Below, piece by piece: positions 31,950 to 32,094 of a stretch of 32,094 nt of DNA. Under the pieces are notes generated by a model that did no database searches, was not told the origin of the DNA, and saw only the letters and a list, made by a program, of their open reading frames with translations. The stretch's first letter is position 1; the number at the start of each line of letters is the position of its first letter. The position numbers and the translations under genes are program-made. Source of the stretch: Hyphococcus sp. (GTDB lineage Bacteria > Pseudomonadota > Alphaproteobacteria > Caulobacterales > Parvularculaceae); contig JAJFFZ010000029.1 of NCBI GenBank assembly GCA_021776395.1, positions 1 through 32,094 on the forward strand, written 5' to 3'.

Positions 31950-32094
31950 CCTTAGTGTCTGCTCCAAAAAGAATTGAGTGATTTCAGCGGTTTGTGATTC
32001 TCTGTGATTTGGAAAGAACACGGAGGATCGCATGACCTGGACCGAAATCACTCGCAAACATTATGAGCGGGATTGCCCGCGCTACGCAAGCGAT
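31950..32094 (+). mobile_element. Left end of an IS5-like insertion sequence (cut by window edge)
   Basis: A transposase start at 32032 implies that the element's left end lies in the 82 bases after the pilin stop. I cannot identify the terminal inverted repeat or target duplication without the right end. The leader holds TGTGATT twice, at 31993-31999 and 32003-32009, in a layout common before transposase genes. The left boundary given here is therefore only an outer limit. Confidence 0.5.
32032..32094 (+). CDS. IS5-like transposase, N-terminal fragment
   Basis: Only the first 21 codons are in the window. They read MTWTEITRKHYERDCPRYAS and then D, which closely follows the N-terminus of IS5-family transposases of the type WTEITR..Y.R..LRYASDLTD. 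GGAGGA at 32022-32027 is a strong ribosome site for the ATG. The frame is open to the window end. Whether the whole gene is intact cannot be seen here. It starts 82 bases after the pilin stop, in the same direction. Confidence 0.7.
   Translation, partial: MTWTEITRKHYERDCPRYASD

Noticed and set aside
1-32094. tRNA genes, rRNA genes, CRISPR arrays, toxin-antitoxin or phage defence modules
   Set aside because: I read the gaps on both strands and saw no cloverleaf-like sequence, spaced repeats or defence gene motifs.

Overview
The window looks like a chromosomal segment of an alphaproteobacterium. It carries a divK-pleD pair with rpmG next to it, an alphaproteobacterial type DNA polymerase IV with an N-terminal four-cysteine motif, a UrcA-family protein, and the flgB-flgC-fliE-fliQ-flhA-fliR-flhB gene order. 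The DNA is GC-rich and densely coded with little intergenic space. I see no tRNA, rRNA or CRISPR array. I cannot place it below class level; Caulobacterales/Rhodobacterales/Parvularculales-like or Rhodospirillales-like lineages all remain possible.

Layout. (1) 15-5358 (+): a compact flagellar operon for proximal rod (FlgB, FlgC), MS-ring/rod adaptor (FliE) and export gate (FliQ, FlhA, FliR, FlhB). (2) 5364-14896: a catabolic island of two divergent operons. Leftward runs tetR followed by two acyl-CoA dehydrogenases; rightward runs an AtuA-family protein, an acyl-CoA carboxylase beta subunit, a biotin-carrying alpha subunit and a TIGR03084-like putative metal-binding protein. A 31-bp imperfect palindrome lies in the shared promoter region and is the probable operator. 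The set resembles part of the acyclic-terpene/leucine (Atu/Liu) pathways, but the hydratase and lyase are not here. (3) 14893-20606: a Tat-exported lipoprotein amidase, then kbl and tdh (threonine to glycine plus acetyl-CoA), separated by a leftward urcA-like gene and a leftward LysR regulator. (4) 20626-24309: an OmpA-domain protein, a small membrane protein, purB, a DoxX-like membrane protein, and rpmG (55 codons) with a strong terminator. (5) 24382-27604: pleD and divK leftward, dinB rightward, with a CtrA-like box and a GANTC site between them. (6) 27686-31118: RidA family, FemAB-like acyltransferase, SRPBCC protein, DUF2007-like protein, HIT hydrolase and an exported DM13-domain protein closed by a terminator. 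(7) 31119-32094: a strikingly AT-rich gap, a Flp-type pilin with a long Gly/Asn/Ser stretch and a lysine-rich C-terminus, and the beginning of an IS5-like transposase cut by the window edge.

Most of the window is ordinary housekeeping. The parts most worth a second look are the pilin with a polycationic tail beside an insertion sequence, and the TetR-controlled carboxylase/dehydrogenase island, whose two dehydrogenases look like a heteromeric pair with only one member keeping a recognisable catalytic glutamate.
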